Positions 16,202-25,467 are shown, counted from the stretch's first letter. The stretch: 34,232 bases of DNA from an uncultured Collinsella sp. (GCA_900545165.1 UQYA01000009.1:1-34232); one strand, 5' to 3'. Translations and numbers: made by a program. Notes: generated by a model not told the origin, from the letters alone.

Positions 16202-17746
16202 GTGGCCGGAATCGGTTTTGAGCTCAAGCGCCTGTTTAGGCGCAAGGGTCTGTTTGCCACGATGCGCGCCTATGGCTACGCTGGCATTGTGTGCACGGGC
16301 CCCATGCTGCTGGGCGTGCTGCTCCAGGTGGGTATCTTGGTGCTGTGCGGTCTGTGGGGTGTGGGCCGTGCCAACCAAGATCTGCTGGTGTGCATGGTGA
16401 CCTATACGCTGCTGGCGTCGCTCACGCTCACGAGTTTTTTCTCTATGCCGGTCACGCGCTTTTTGGCCGATATGCTTTTTGCCGAGCGCGAGGATGAGAT
16501 CCTGCCTTCGTTTTGGGGCTCCAACGCCATCATGCTCGTTGCGGGCACGGTGCTCTACGGCGTCTTTTTGCTGTTCTCGGGCGCCACGCTGCTGCAGGGG
16601 CTGCTGTGCCTGTGGCTGTTCAATATTATGATCGTCAACTGGAACGGCATGAGTTACCTCACGGCCATCAAGGATTACCGCGGTATCCTTTGCAGCTTTG
16701 CGGCTGCCATTGGCGTGGCGTGCCTGTGCGCCCTGGCCGCGCTGGCGCTGGGACTGCCGCCGGTCGAGGGCCTTTTGGCGTCAATTGCTCTGGGCTATGG
16801 CGTCATGCTCGCCTGGGACGTGGTACTGCTGTACCGGTTTTTTCCGCAGAGCGAACGCAGCCCCTGGCTGTATTTACGGTGGCTTGATCAGTTTATGCCG
16901 TTGGCGCTCACGGGCTTGTTTACCAACCTGGGCCTCTTTGCGCACTTGGTGATAATTTGGGCCGGTCCCATTGGCGTGCAGGTCAAGGGCTTGTTTTATG
17001 GTGCGCCCTACCACGATGTGCCGGCGCTTATCGCGTTTTTGACGATCCTGGTCACGTCCGTCAACTTTGTGGTCTCGGTCGAGGTCAATTTCTATCCGCG
17101 CTACCGCGACTACTACAGCCTGTTCAACGACGGTGGTGTGGTGGGCGACATTGTGGTGGCCGAGGAGGAAATGCTTGCCACGCTCAACCGAGAACTGCGG
17201 TTTTGTGCGCTCAAGCAACTGTTTGTGACGGCGGCGGTCATTTCGCTCGAGACCACGGTGCTGTCGGCCCTACCGTTGGGCTTTAACAACCTGATGCACG
17301 GGTATTTTCGCACGCTGTGCGTGGGCTACGGCCTGTATGCAGTGGGCAACACGATCCTGCTGATCTTGCTGTACTTTACCGACTACAAGGGGGCCGTGCT
17401 GGCCTCGGGCCTGTTTGCCGGTGTGGCCGGGCTGGCGACCGCCGTGTCGTTGCTTTTGCCGCAGCAGTTTTACGGCTTTGGCTTTTTGTTGGGTGCAGCG
17501 GTGTTTTTTATCGTGGCGCTGCTGCGGCTCGATACCTATACCGCCAACTTACCGTATCGTATCCTGAGCCAGCAGCCTATTGTGGCGACCGTCAAAACGG
17601 GTCGCTTTACACAGCTGGGCCGCTTGCTCGACCGTGCCGAGCAGCGCTATGAGGAAGGTCGCCATAAGGGTGAGCCACATGGCGCGTTTGAGCGCGCAGT
17701 AGTTCACGTGTATCGCAAGCATTGGGGAGGTTCTGATGACCGATAG
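16202..17746 (+). CDS. pelG: PelG polysaccharide transporter
   Basis: A 514-residue polytopic membrane protein with about 12 hydrophobic helices, of the MVF/MOP flippase superfamily. It starts MAGIGFELKRLFRRKGLFAT and then RAYGYAGIVCTGPMLLGVLL, which is the hallmark of PelG. It moves the Pel chain across the membrane with PelF. The C-terminal ~60 residues form a soluble charged tail. The start is a GTG at 16202, three bases after pelF, preceded by a GAGGGGGAG ribosome site; the stop lies 11 bases inside the next gene. Confidence 0.92.
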   Translation: MAGIGFELKRLFRRKGLFATMRAYGYAGIVCTGPMLLGVLLQVGILVLCGLWGVGRANQDLLVCMVTYTLLASLTLTSFFSMPVTRFLADMLFAEREDEILPSFWGSNAIMLVAGTVLYGVFLLFSGATLLQGLLCLWLFNIMIVNWNGMSYLTAIKDYRGILCSFAAAIGVACLCALAALALGLPPVEGLLASIALGYGVMLAWDVVLLYRFFPQSERSPWLYLRWLDQFMPLALTGLFTNLGLFAHLVIIWAGPIGVQVKGLFYGAPYHDVPALIAFLTILVTSVNFVVSVEVNFYPRYRDYYSLFNDGGVVGDIVVAEEEMLATLNRELRFCALKQLFVTAAVISLETTVLSALPLGFNNLMHGYFRTLCVGYGLYAVGNTILLILLYFTDYKGAVLASGLFAGVAGLATAVSLLLPQQFYGFGFLLGAAVFFIVALLRLDTYTANLPYRILSQQPIVATVKTGRFTQLGRLLDRAEQRYEEGRHKGEPHGAFERAVVHVYRKHWGGSDDR

Positions 17747-19505
17747 GATGATGTCTCGTCGTCGCCTGTTTGAGGCGGCTGCCGGTGCGCTGTTGCTTTC
17801 GGGCTGCTCGGTGCAGGAAGACTCCTCGACCAAAAAGGTCAAAAAGCAGGACAAGATTACAAAGGCCGAGGCCTCCGACCAGTCCAAGCACCTGCGCGAT
17901 AAGGACGAGCTGTACGAGGTTTACGACGACTCGGGCATTGTGACCATGTACCTAACGGTCTCGCGCGGCAACAGCTCCGAGAACACGGACCACAGCTGGG
18001 CCGAGATCAGCACGTACTCGGTGTATGACTATGCCGACATGGGTGTGACGCGCTATCAGGTTATGGGCCTGCTGCAGCCGGGCGACGAAGAGGGCCCAGT
18101 TGCCGGCGAGGTTGGCTATGGCGAGGAAGCGCCCAATGCCACCGTGCAGGTGCGCGGCCAGACGTCGAGCTCCTACACGCAAAAGAATTACAAGGTGGAG
18201 CTCAAAAAAGGAAAAGGTACCTGGCGCCAGCAGCGCGCGATTGCGCTCAACAAGCACATGGGCGAGGGTATGCGTTATCGCAACAAGATGGCCTACGATC
18301 TTATCCGCGGGATTCCCCAGATGATGGGCCTGCGCACGCAGTTTGTGCATCTGTGGGTGTGCGACCAGACCGAAAAGTCCAACGACACCTTTGAGGACTA
18401 CGGCCTGTTTACGCAGGTGGAGCAGCTCAACAAGACGGCGCTTAAGGCGCACGGCTTGGATAAGAGCGGGCACCTGTACAAGGTGAACAGCTTTGATTTC
18501 CATCGCTACGAGGACACCATTAAGCTTGCCGATGATCCCGACTATAACCAGGCAAACTTTGATGGCATGCTCGAGATTAAGGGCGATACGGACCACACCA
18601 AGCTCATCGAGATGCTCGATGCGCTCAACGACGAATCGCAAAAGATCGATGACGTGCTCGACATCTACTTTGATACCGAGAACCTGGTCTATTGGTTGGC
18701 GTTTCAGATCCTGACGGGCAACTGCGATACGCAGAACCGTAACTGCTATCTGTACAGCCCGCTTAACTCCAAGGTCTGGTATATCCTGGATTGGGATAAC
18801 GACGGCATGCTGCGTAAGTTGGAGCTTTCTCTTACCGGGTTTTCGGACTACGCGAGCTGGGAGCGCGGCGCAAGCAACTACTGGGGCAACGTGCTGTTTA
18901 ACCGCGCGTTGCGCAGCAAGTCGTTCCGCAGCGAACTCGACCGTGCCGTCAAGGACTTGCGCTCGTATTTGACCGAGACTCGCCTGACCAAGATGATCAA
19001 GCACTACCGCGAGGTGACTGAATCCCTGGTCTTTGCTTCGCCCGATATCGACCATCTGCCTGTCACCAAGGACCAATACGAGCAGATCACCGCGGCGATT
19101 CCCTCCGAGATCGAGGAGAACTATAAGAGCTTTCGCGAGAGCTATAAAAAGCCCATGCCGTTCTACATTGGCGTGCCGCAGATCGATAACGGTAAGCTGC
19201 GCATTAACTGGGATGCGTCCTACGACTTTGAGGCGCGCGACATTCGCTACACCGTAGAGCTTGCGCGCGACTATGCCATCAAGGACGTGCTTTTTAAGGC
19301 CGACGACGTGCTGCTGCCTGAGGTTACCTGCGATGCGCCCGATACCGGCCAGTATTTTGTGCGCGTGCGTGCCACCAACTCCGACGGCTATAAGCAAGAT
19401 GCGTTTGACTACTATGCAACCGACGACGGCAAGCACTACGGCATGAAGTGTTTTTACGTGCAAGACGGCGGTAAGGTCGTGGAGGACACGTATGAGGAGG
19501 GCTAG
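17736..19505 (+). CDS. CotH-family protein, Tat-type lipoprotein
   Basis: A 589-residue exported protein. The N-terminus has SRRRLF (residues 7-12), a twin-arginine signal, then a hydrophobic stretch and a lipobox LLSG-C24, so it is probably folded in the cytoplasm, exported by Tat and lipid-anchored outside. The body is CotH-like: RGQTSSSYTQKNYKVELKK, then LRTQFVHLWV and the motif YILDWDNDG with D352, D354 and D356. CotH proteins of spores are atypical protein kinases with an acidic metal site of this kind. A fibronectin-like beta domain ends the protein (about 470-560). Its stop overlaps the next start by 14 bases. A role in modifying or anchoring Pel or a surface protein is inferred from the operon. 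Confidence 0.8.
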   Translation: MTDRMMSRRRLFEAAAGALLLSGCSVQEDSSTKKVKKQDKITKAEASDQSKHLRDKDELYEVYDDSGIVTMYLTVSRGNSSENTDHSWAEISTYSVYDYADMGVTRYQVMGLLQPGDEEGPVAGEVGYGEEAPNATVQVRGQTSSSYTQKNYKVELKKGKGTWRQQRAIALNKHMGEGMRYRNKMAYDLIRGIPQMMGLRTQFVHLWVCDQTEKSNDTFEDYGLFTQVEQLNKTALKAHGLDKSGHLYKVNSFDFHRYEDTIKLADDPDYNQANFDGMLEIKGDTDHTKLIEMLDALNDESQKIDDVLDIYFDTENLVYWLAFQILTGNCDTQNRNCYLYSPLNSKVWYILDWDNDGMLRKLELSLTGFSDYASWERGASNYWGNVLFNRALRSKSFRSELDRAVKDLRSYLTETRLTKMIKHYREVTESLVFASPDIDHLPVTKDQYEQITAAIPSEIEENYKSFRESYKKPMPFYIGVPQIDNGKLRINWDASYDFEARDIRYTVELARDYAIKDVLFKADDVLLPEVTCDAPDTGQYFVRVRATNSDGYKQDAFDYYATDDGKHYGMKCFYVQDGGKVVEDTYEEG

Positions 19506-20283
19506 CGCGCTGCTTGAGCGCTTGGCGGCCCCGCCTGTGCGTGTCACGCAGGAGCGTTACCGCCACGAGCTCAAATATCTCATTAACGAGGGCGAGCACG
19601 CCGCGCTTGCCTGTCGCATGGCGCCGGTGTTTAAGCTGGACAAGCATGCGCGGGCAGGCGGTTACACCATTCGCAGCCTGTACTTTGACGACTACTGCAA
19701 CTCGGCCTACGAGGAAAAAGACGCCGGCATTCTCATGCGTAAAAAGTATCGCGTGCGCATCTATAACGGCAGCGACAATGTGATTAAGCTCGAGCGCAAA
19801 AAGAAGTACGGTAGCTGGATCTACAAGGAGGACGCGCCGCTCACGCGCGGCGAGTTTGAGCAGATTCTGACCGGCGACTACGACTTTTTGCTGAGGAGCC
19901 CCTATCCGCTCTGCCGCGAGTTCTACATCGAGTGCATCTGCAACATGATGCGCCCGCGGACCATCGTGGACTACGAGCGCGAGCCGTGGGTGATGGACGA
20001 GGGCACCGTGCGCATTACGTTTGACATGAACGTGCGTGCCGCGGTGGGAAGCTTCGATATCTTTGACGCGACACTGCCCGCGTTGCCGGTCTTGGAACCC
20101 GGCAAGCTGGTGATGGAGGTCAAGTTTACCGAGTTTTGTCCGCAGCTGGTGCGCGATATGGTGCCGCCGGGCGCGGCCGAGCTTACGGCGGTCTCCAAGT
20201 ACTGCCTGTGTTATGACAAGACCGCCTACCTGCGCGGATTTAACTACTGGGAATCGGATTTTGGGAACCGAGGGGAAATTTAG
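19492..20283 (+). CDS. VTC-domain (polyphosphate polymerase-like) protein
   Basis: A 263-residue protein with a full VTC domain, the catalytic tunnel fold that makes polyphosphate from ATP in yeast Vtc4. Visible residues lining such tunnels: R24, E26 and K28 in YRHELKYL, the basic strands KKYRVRIYN and VIKLERKKKYG, then TIVDYERE, VRITFD and VMEVKFTE. There is no transmembrane or SPX part. Bacterial VTC proteins are often encoded next to CotH and DUF4956 genes, exactly as here. The start ATG at 19492 lies inside the CotH gene with GGAGGA six bases upstream. A role for polyphosphate or another phosphate polymer in the Pel matrix is an inference from context. Confidence 0.85.
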   Translation: MRRASALLERLAAPPVRVTQERYRHELKYLINEGEHAALACRMAPVFKLDKHARAGGYTIRSLYFDDYCNSAYEEKDAGILMRKKYRVRIYNGSDNVIKLERKKKYGSWIYKEDAPLTRGEFEQILTGDYDFLLRSPYPLCREFYIECICNMMRPRTIVDYEREPWVMDEGTVRITFDMNVRAAVGSFDIFDATLPALPVLEPGKLVMEVKFTEFCPQLVRDMVPPGAAELTAVSKYCLCYDKTAYLRGFNYWESDFGNRGEI

Positions 20284-20286
20284 ACC

Positions 20287-20952
20287 ATGAGCACCAGGGA
20301 CTTTTTTAAGAACTCCGTCTTGGAGGCGTTTGGCCAGGTCGACCCTGCCAAGATCGGCCTTTCGCTGCTCGTGGCGCTCGCCATGGGCATCCTGATCTAT
20401 TACGTGTACAAGCGCTTTTTTACCGGCGTGGTGTATTCGCGCAGCTTTGCCGTGACGCTCGTGGGCATGTGCGTGCTCACCTGCATGGTCACGCTCGCGA
20501 TCTCGACGAACGTGGTCATCTCGCTCGGTATGGTCGGTGCTCTGTCTATTGTCCGCTATCGTACGGCGGTCAAGGACCCGCTCGACCTGCTGTATCTGTT
20601 TTGGGCCATTACCACGGGCATTACGGCCGGCGCCGGCATGTACGCGCTCGTGGGGCTCACGGCGGTGGTGATCGTGGTGATGATCGCCGGCTTTGCGAGC
20701 CACCAGGACAAGTCGCGCGTGTACATGATGGTCATCCACTACACGGGCCAGACCACCGGCGACGATATCGTGCGCGCGTTTGGGCGTACCAAGTTCACCG
20801 TCAAGTCCAAGACCATGCGCGGCGACAAGGTCGAGATGGCCGTCGAGGTGTTCTCTGACGGTGCGGATATGCCCTATGCCGACGCCATCCGCGCGCTCGA
20901 CGGCGTGGAGGACCTGACGCTCATCCAGTACAACGGCGAATATCACGGCTAA
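20287..20952 (+). CDS. DUF4956 membrane protein
   Basis: A 221-residue protein with about four membrane helices in the first 140 residues and a soluble C-terminal alpha/beta domain. The conserved part MVGALSIVRYRTAVKDPLDL is diagnostic of DUF4956 and resembles the MgtC-type membrane signature. The family has no known biochemical function but is regularly next to VTC-domain genes, so it probably is the membrane partner (channel or anchor) of the VTC protein. It is the last gene of the operon: three bases after the VTC gene and followed by a hairpin terminator at 20959-20982. Confidence 0.85.
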   Translation: MSTRDFFKNSVLEAFGQVDPAKIGLSLLVALAMGILIYYVYKRFFTGVVYSRSFAVTLVGMCVLTCMVTLAISTNVVISLGMVGALSIVRYRTAVKDPLDLLYLFWAITTGITAGAGMYALVGLTAVVIVVMIAGFASHQDKSRVYMMVIHYTGQTTGDDIVRAFGRTKFTVKSKTMRGDKVEMAVEVFSDGADMPYADAIRALDGVEDLTLIQYNGEYHG

Positions 20953-20958
20953 CTATGT

Positions 20959-20982
20959 TCCGGCGTTTTAACAAACGCCGGA
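20959..20982 (+). terminator. terminator hairpin of the pel operon
   Basis: TCCGGCGTTT (20959-20968) pairs perfectly with AAACGCCGGA (20973-20982) around a TAAC loop, seven bases after the last stop codon. There is no long T-run, so it may be a processing or factor-assisted end. Confidence 0.6.
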
Positions 20983-20996
20983 CCGCTCGACGCTGC

Positions 20997-21096
20997 GCGG
21001 GCATCTGCCGGGCGATCTGCCGCTCAAACCGTCGCTCGCGTACATAAAGTACGCTTCGCTCCTCTTTCGCGGCACCTCGCCACGGCAGCTGCCCGC
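20997..21096. repeat. 100-bp imperfect palindrome
   Basis: GCGGGCATCTGCCG (20997-21010) pairs with 21083-21096 with one mismatch; GGCGATCTGCCGC (21011-21023) pairs with 21069-21081 with two; the centre GCGTAC-ATAAA-GTACGC (21038-21054) is perfect. The whole can fold as one long hairpin between the pel operon and scrR. It resembles a REP-type element rather than a gene. Confidence 0.55.
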
Positions 21097-21215
21097 TCGC
21101 TGGCGCTTGCTCGACCTGAGTGGTTGAAATGATCCGCTGAGACCTTTCCAGTCGAATATTTTTTGGGCGAGGGTTGGGTATCATGGTGAAAGCGATTTCA
21201 ACGACAGGGGTGCTC

Positions 21216-22196
21216 GTGGTAAAGATGAAAGATGTGGCCGAGCTGGCGGGCGTTTCGAGCGCCGCCGTCTCGCGCTACCTCAACGGTGGATATATCTCGG
21301 CGGACAAGGCCGAGCGCATTAAGCAGGCAATCGAGCTGACCGGATACGTGCGATCCAGCCAGGCTCGCGCGCTGCGCACCGGTTCCACCAAGCTCATCGG
21401 CGTCATCGTACCTAAGATCAACTCGGAATCCGTGAGCCGCATTACCGCCGGCATTGGTCAGGTGCTCGGTCGCCGTGGCTACCAGATGCTGCTTGCCAAC
21501 ACCGACAACGCGGCCGATCGTGAGCTCGAATACCTCGATTTATTCCAAAACCACCCGGTTGACGGCATTGTTCTGGTGGCAACTATGATCACCGACGAGC
21601 ACCGTCGCGCGATTGAGTCGTGCCGTGTGCCCATTGTGTTGATCGGCCAACATGTCGAGGGCGCGGCGTGCGTCTATCACGACGATTACGAGGCTGCCTT
21701 TGAGCTCGGCCGTGCGCTTGCGAGTCGGGTGGATGGCAAGATCGCCTACATCGGAGTTACCGAAGAGGACCGCGCGGCTGGTTATGACCGCCGTCGCGGT
21801 TTTGAGGCCGGCTTGCGCGCCGCGGGTAACCCGCTCGATGCCGCCTTGATTCGCCTGGGCTCGTTTACGCTCGACTCGGGCTATCGCGCTGCGCGCGAGC
21901 TGCTTGCCGATGACCCCGATGTTTCGTTTATCGCGTGCGCGACCGACACTATGGCTGCCGGCGCCCTGCGCGCTCTTGACGAGGTGCGTGGCATGGGCGA
22001 GGGCGTGCGTCGCGTGAGCGGCTTCGGCGACAACGCGTTTTTGCGCGCGCTGACGGGCGGCATTCCCACCGTGCATTATGGCTACCTGACCAGTGGCGTC
22101 GAGGCGACCAATATGTTGCTCAACACGCTCGATGGCGTTGAGGGGAAGAGCGGTCTCAAGACGCTCAAGCTCGGCCATCAGCTTATGAATGTCTAG
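21216..22196 (+). CDS. scrR: LacI-family regulator of the sucrose genes
   Basis: A 326-residue repressor. Residues 4-50 are the LacI helix-turn-helix (KDVAELAGVSSAAVSRYLNG, then the hinge helix QARALRTGSTK), followed by a periplasmic-binding-protein-like sugar domain with LIGVIVPKINSESVS, HPVDGIVLVA and FIACATDTMAAGAL. I chose the GTG at 21216, with CAGGGG five bases upstream, because the HTH begins three residues later; an ATG at 21183 would add 11 residues without homology. It sits just upstream of scrA in the same direction, and two identical LacI-type operators lie between them, so it most likely controls scrAB and binds sucrose-6-phosphate or fructose. The name is by context. Confidence 0.8.
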   Translation: MVKMKDVAELAGVSSAAVSRYLNGGYISADKAERIKQAIELTGYVRSSQARALRTGSTKLIGVIVPKINSESVSRITAGIGQVLGRRGYQMLLANTDNAADRELEYLDLFQNHPVDGIVLVATMITDEHRRAIESCRVPIVLIGQHVEGAACVYHDDYEAAFELGRALASRVDGKIAYIGVTEEDRAAGYDRRRGFEAGLRAAGNPLDAALIRLGSFTLDSGYRAARELLADDPDVSFIACATDTMAAGALRALDEVRGMGEGVRRVSGFGDNAFLRALTGGIPTVHYGYLTSGVEATNMLLNTLDGVEGKSGLKTLKLGHQLMNV

Positions 22197-22284
22197 GCTT
22201 TGGGCACGTCTGCCTGTCCCTGACCCGTCTGTTTTTGCCGTAAAACTACCATTCGCCGGCTAATTCCTACCGTTCATCCTGGTA

Positions 22285-22325
22285 TGAAAACGATTACAGA
22301 TATATGAAACTGAAAACGATTACAG
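22285..22325 (+). promoter_or_regulatory. scrA: two identical cre/LacI-type operators
   Basis: TGAAAACGATTACAG occurs at 22285-22299 and again at 22311-22325, 26 bases apart (about 2.5 helical turns). Each copy fits the TGWNANCGNTNWCA consensus of LacI/CcpA-type sites. They lie 56-96 bases before the scrA start and are the probable target of ScrR. Confidence 0.75.
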
Positions 22326-22380
22326 TGTAAGTGTCAAAGATGGCCGGGTGCAGATGTGCCCGTTGGAGGAAAGGGAAGTC

Positions 22381-23781
22381 ATGGACTACCGCAAATCAGC
22401 CCAAGAGGTGCTCGACAATATCGGTGGCGCCGACAACGTCGTCTCTGCCGCGCATTGCGCCACGCGTCTGCGCTTGGTGATTGCCGATAATTCCAAGGTC
22501 AACAAGGAGGCCATCGAGAACGTCGACGGCGCTAAGGGCGTCTTTGAGGCCCAGGGCCAGCTCCAGATTATTTTTGGCACCGGCACCGTCAACATGGTCT
22601 ACGAGGAGTTCATCGCGCTCAGCGGCGTCGAGGCTGCCACCAAGGCCGAGGTTAAGGAGGCCGCGGCGCAGCAGCAGAACATCTTTATGCGTGCCATTAA
22701 GGTGCTCGGCGATGTCTTTGTCCCCATCATCCCCGCCATCGTGGCTTCGGGCCTGCTGCTTGGCATTATGAGCGCCCTCAACTTTATGGCCTCCAACGGC
22801 TTTATCGCGCTTGACACTAATAACTTTATCTACAAGATCGCCGACCTGGTCTCGGGCACGTCCTTTGGCATTCTGCAGATCCTGATCGGCTACTCCGCGG
22901 CTAAGGCCTTTGGCGCCAATCCGTACCTGGGTGCCGTCGTCGGCGGTGCGTTTATCAACTCCTCGCTGCAGAGCGCCTACACGGTTGCCTCCGAGGGCGT
23001 TCAGACCATGGTCACCGTCATTCCCGGCGTGTACAGCTTTGAGTGGGTCGGCTATCAGGGCCACGTTATCCCCATCGTTATCGCCTGCGCCATTCTGGCC
23101 TTCCTCGAGAAGCGCCTGCACAAGATCGTTCCCGAGATGTTCGACCTCTTTGTGACCCCGCTCGTCTCGGTGTTCGTGACCGTGCTCGTGACGCTCGTTG
23201 CCGTCGGCCCCATCTTTGTCTGGGCCGAGAACGCCATCCTCGGTCTGATCCAGGCCCTGCTGACCCTGCCCTTCGGCATCGGTTCCTTTATCGTCGGCCT
23301 GTTCTATGCTCCCACGGTCGTTACCGGTATCCACCAGATGTACACCGCCATCGACCTGGGCCAGCTCGCCCAGTATGGCGTGACCTACTGGCTGCCCATC
23401 GCCAGCGCTGCCAATATCGCCCAAGGTGGCGCCGCGCTTGCCGTTGCCTTTAAGACCCGCCATGCCAAGATTAAGGGCCTGGCGCTTCCTTCGGCTCTGT
23501 CCGCCTTCATGGGCATTACCGAGCCTGCCATCTTTGGTGTGAACCTGCGCTTCTTTAAGCCCTTCATCGCCGGCTGCATCGGCGGTGGCTGCGGTGCCTT
23601 GGTCTGCGCGCTCACCTCGCTGGCTGCCTCCGGCACGGGCGTTACCGGTATCTTCGGTATCCTGCTGTGCCTGGCACAGCCCGTGCAGTACGCGATCATG
23701 TTTGCGGTCGCCGCACTGGTTTCCTTTGCCATCTCGTTTGTCCTGTACAAGGACGAGCCTAAGGCTTCCGAGCAGGCCTAA
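22381..23781 (+). CDS. scrA: PTS EIIBC, sucrose type
   Basis: A 466-residue phosphotransferase permease that brings in sucrose as sucrose-6-phosphate. Residues 1-85 are the EIIB domain with the phosphocysteine C26 in AAHCATRLRLV; from about 105 the EIIC domain has ten or so membrane helices and the signature GITEPAIFGVNLRF. No EIIA is attached, so it must use an EIIA from elsewhere. I chose ATG 22381, which has GGAGGAAAGGGAAG directly upstream. Sucrose as substrate is inferred from the GH32 hydrolase gene that follows after 106 bases and from the LacI regulator; the related beta-glucoside or trehalose types are less likely. Confidence 0.88.
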   Translation: MDYRKSAQEVLDNIGGADNVVSAAHCATRLRLVIADNSKVNKEAIENVDGAKGVFEAQGQLQIIFGTGTVNMVYEEFIALSGVEAATKAEVKEAAAQQQNIFMRAIKVLGDVFVPIIPAIVASGLLLGIMSALNFMASNGFIALDTNNFIYKIADLVSGTSFGILQILIGYSAAKAFGANPYLGAVVGGAFINSSLQSAYTVASEGVQTMVTVIPGVYSFEWVGYQGHVIPIVIACAILAFLEKRLHKIVPEMFDLFVTPLVSVFVTVLVTLVAVGPIFVWAENAILGLIQALLTLPFGIGSFIVGLFYAPTVVTGIHQMYTAIDLGQLAQYGVTYWLPIASAANIAQGGAALAVAFKTRHAKIKGLALPSALSAFMGITEPAIFGVNLRFFKPFIAGCIGGGCGALVCALTSLAASGTGVTGIFGILLCLAQPVQYAIMFAVAALVSFAISFVLYKDEPKASEQA

Positions 23782-23800
23782 GAGCTTTTGATTGAGGGGT

Positions 23801-23825
23801 GCCCGCGGGCTGTATGCTCGCGGGC
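23801..23825 (+). terminator. hairpin between scrA and scrB
   Basis: GCCCGCG (23801-23807) pairs with CGCGGGC (23819-23825), followed by GTTTCCC. The short T-run makes it a weak or partial terminator that may set the ratio of scrA to scrB. Confidence 0.45.
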
Positions 23826-23887
23826 GTTTCCCGTATCTGGTGCCGATCTCTGGCGCCTTGTAACTTTCGATCCGTTAGGACTTTGAT

Positions 23888-25429
23888 ATGTCTAATGCAC
23901 TTGGTCGCGACCTTGCAAAGCTGGTTGCTGCTGTTGACGCTGCCGCCTCTGAGCGCGGTCATGGCGCGTATGGCCAGCACTTCCATATTATGCCGCCGGC
24001 GGGTTGGCTCAACGACCCCAACGGTCTTTGCCAAGCGGGCGGCGTTTTCCACGCTTATTTTCAATATGCGCCGTTTGATGTCGAGGGTGGCGTTAAGGTC
24101 TGGGGCCATGCAACGAGCCGCGACCTTATGAGGTGGGACTATGTAGGCGTTCCGCTGCTTCCCGATGAGCCGTTCGACTGTCATGGCGTGTACTCGGGCT
24201 CGGCTTTGGTCGAGGACGGTCGCATTCGCGTGCTCTATACCGGCAACGTTAAGCTCCCCGACGCGGACGGCGTCTTTGACTATGTCAACTCCGGCCGTCG
24301 CGCCGATACTGTTTATGTCGAGAGCGTTGATGGCCTTGCCGGTCGGGAGTTCAGCCAAAAGCGCGTGGTGCTGGCGTCCGATGATTATCCCGAGGATTTG
24401 ACCTGCCACGTGCGTGACCCCAAGGTGTGGCGCGATGATGACGGGCGTTACCACATGGTGCTGGGCGCGCGTCGTCGCGTGGATGGGCCGCATGTCGATA
24501 GTCGATTTTGCGCCATGCACGGCGAGGGTGCCGGGCGCGATGTGGGCGAGATCCTGGTGTATGGCTCGGCCGATATGCTGAGTTGGGAGCTCGAGAGTCG
24601 TGTGTCTACGCCCGAGCGCTTTGGCTTTATGTGGGAGTGCCCGGGATACCTTGAGCTTGAGCCGGATGGCGGTGTACCGGCGAAGTGGCTGTCCTTCTCT
24701 CCCCAGGGTCTTGAGGGCGGTCGTTGGGACCGCGGCAATGTGTATGCAGCGGGCTACATGCCTGTAACGGGCGACATTACGGGTGGCAATGACGCTTATG
24801 AGCTGGGCGAGTTCCGCCTGTGGGATGCCGGCTTTGATTTCTACGCGCCGCAGGAGTTTACGTCCGAGGATGGTCGCCACATTCTGATCGGCTGGATGGG
24901 CATGCCCGATGAGCCGACCTATGGCAACGCACCGACGTTGGTGGCGGGTTGGCAGCACTGCATGACGGTGCCGCGTGAGCTTACAGCCGGTGACGGCGGC
25001 GTGGTACTGCAGCAGCCGGCGCGCGAGATCGAGCGCCATTATGCCTCGGTGCGTGTGGGGGAGGGCTCGTTGGAGGTTGCCGGCGATACCTGCTTTGACG
25101 TTGTTGTTGACGGTGTCGATGGCGCGTTTACCGCGACCGTTGATGACGAGCTGAAGCTGGAGTTTGTGCCCGCCGAGGGCGAACTGCCCTCGCGCTTTGA
25201 GATGCGATTTACCGATGAGGGTCGCGCTTCTGCCGGCTGCGGTCGTACCGTGCGTTGGGAGCCCGTCGACGAGGTTCGTAACGTGCGCATTGTCGGCGAT
25301 GTCTCGTCGGTCGAGGTGTTTGTGAATGATGGCTCGCTCGTGTTTTCGACGCGCATCTATCCCGAGGCCTATGGCGTGACCGTTGATGCTCCGGGCACGA
25401 GCGTGAACTATCACACGCTCAACATCTAA
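23888..25429 (+). CDS. scrB: sucrose-6-phosphate hydrolase, GH32
   Basis: A 513-residue cytosolic enzyme that splits sucrose-6-phosphate into glucose-6-phosphate and fructose. All GH32 active-site blocks are present: WLNDPNG with the nucleophile D43, RDP with D177 (transition-state stabiliser), and WECPG with the acid/base E250. The five-bladed propeller is followed by the usual C-terminal beta-sandwich from about 370. There is no signal peptide, which fits an intracellular phosphosucrase rather than a secreted fructanase. A TTAGGA ribosome site lies before the ATG. It follows scrA in the same direction and ends with a strong terminator. Confidence 0.93.
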   Translation: MSNALGRDLAKLVAAVDAAASERGHGAYGQHFHIMPPAGWLNDPNGLCQAGGVFHAYFQYAPFDVEGGVKVWGHATSRDLMRWDYVGVPLLPDEPFDCHGVYSGSALVEDGRIRVLYTGNVKLPDADGVFDYVNSGRRADTVYVESVDGLAGREFSQKRVVLASDDYPEDLTCHVRDPKVWRDDDGRYHMVLGARRRVDGPHVDSRFCAMHGEGAGRDVGEILVYGSADMLSWELESRVSTPERFGFMWECPGYLELEPDGGVPAKWLSFSPQGLEGGRWDRGNVYAAGYMPVTGDITGGNDAYELGEFRLWDAGFDFYAPQEFTSEDGRHILIGWMGMPDEPTYGNAPTLVAGWQHCMTVPRELTAGDGGVVLQQPAREIERHYASVRVGEGSLEVAGDTCFDVVVDGVDGAFTATVDDELKLEFVPAEGELPSRFEMRFTDEGRASAGCGRTVRWEPVDEVRNVRIVGDVSSVEVFVNDGSLVFSTRIYPEAYGVTVDAPGTSVNYHTLNI

Positions 25430-25467
25430 GCGATTCGTCGCATATCGGCGCTATACTGCAGCCGTTG

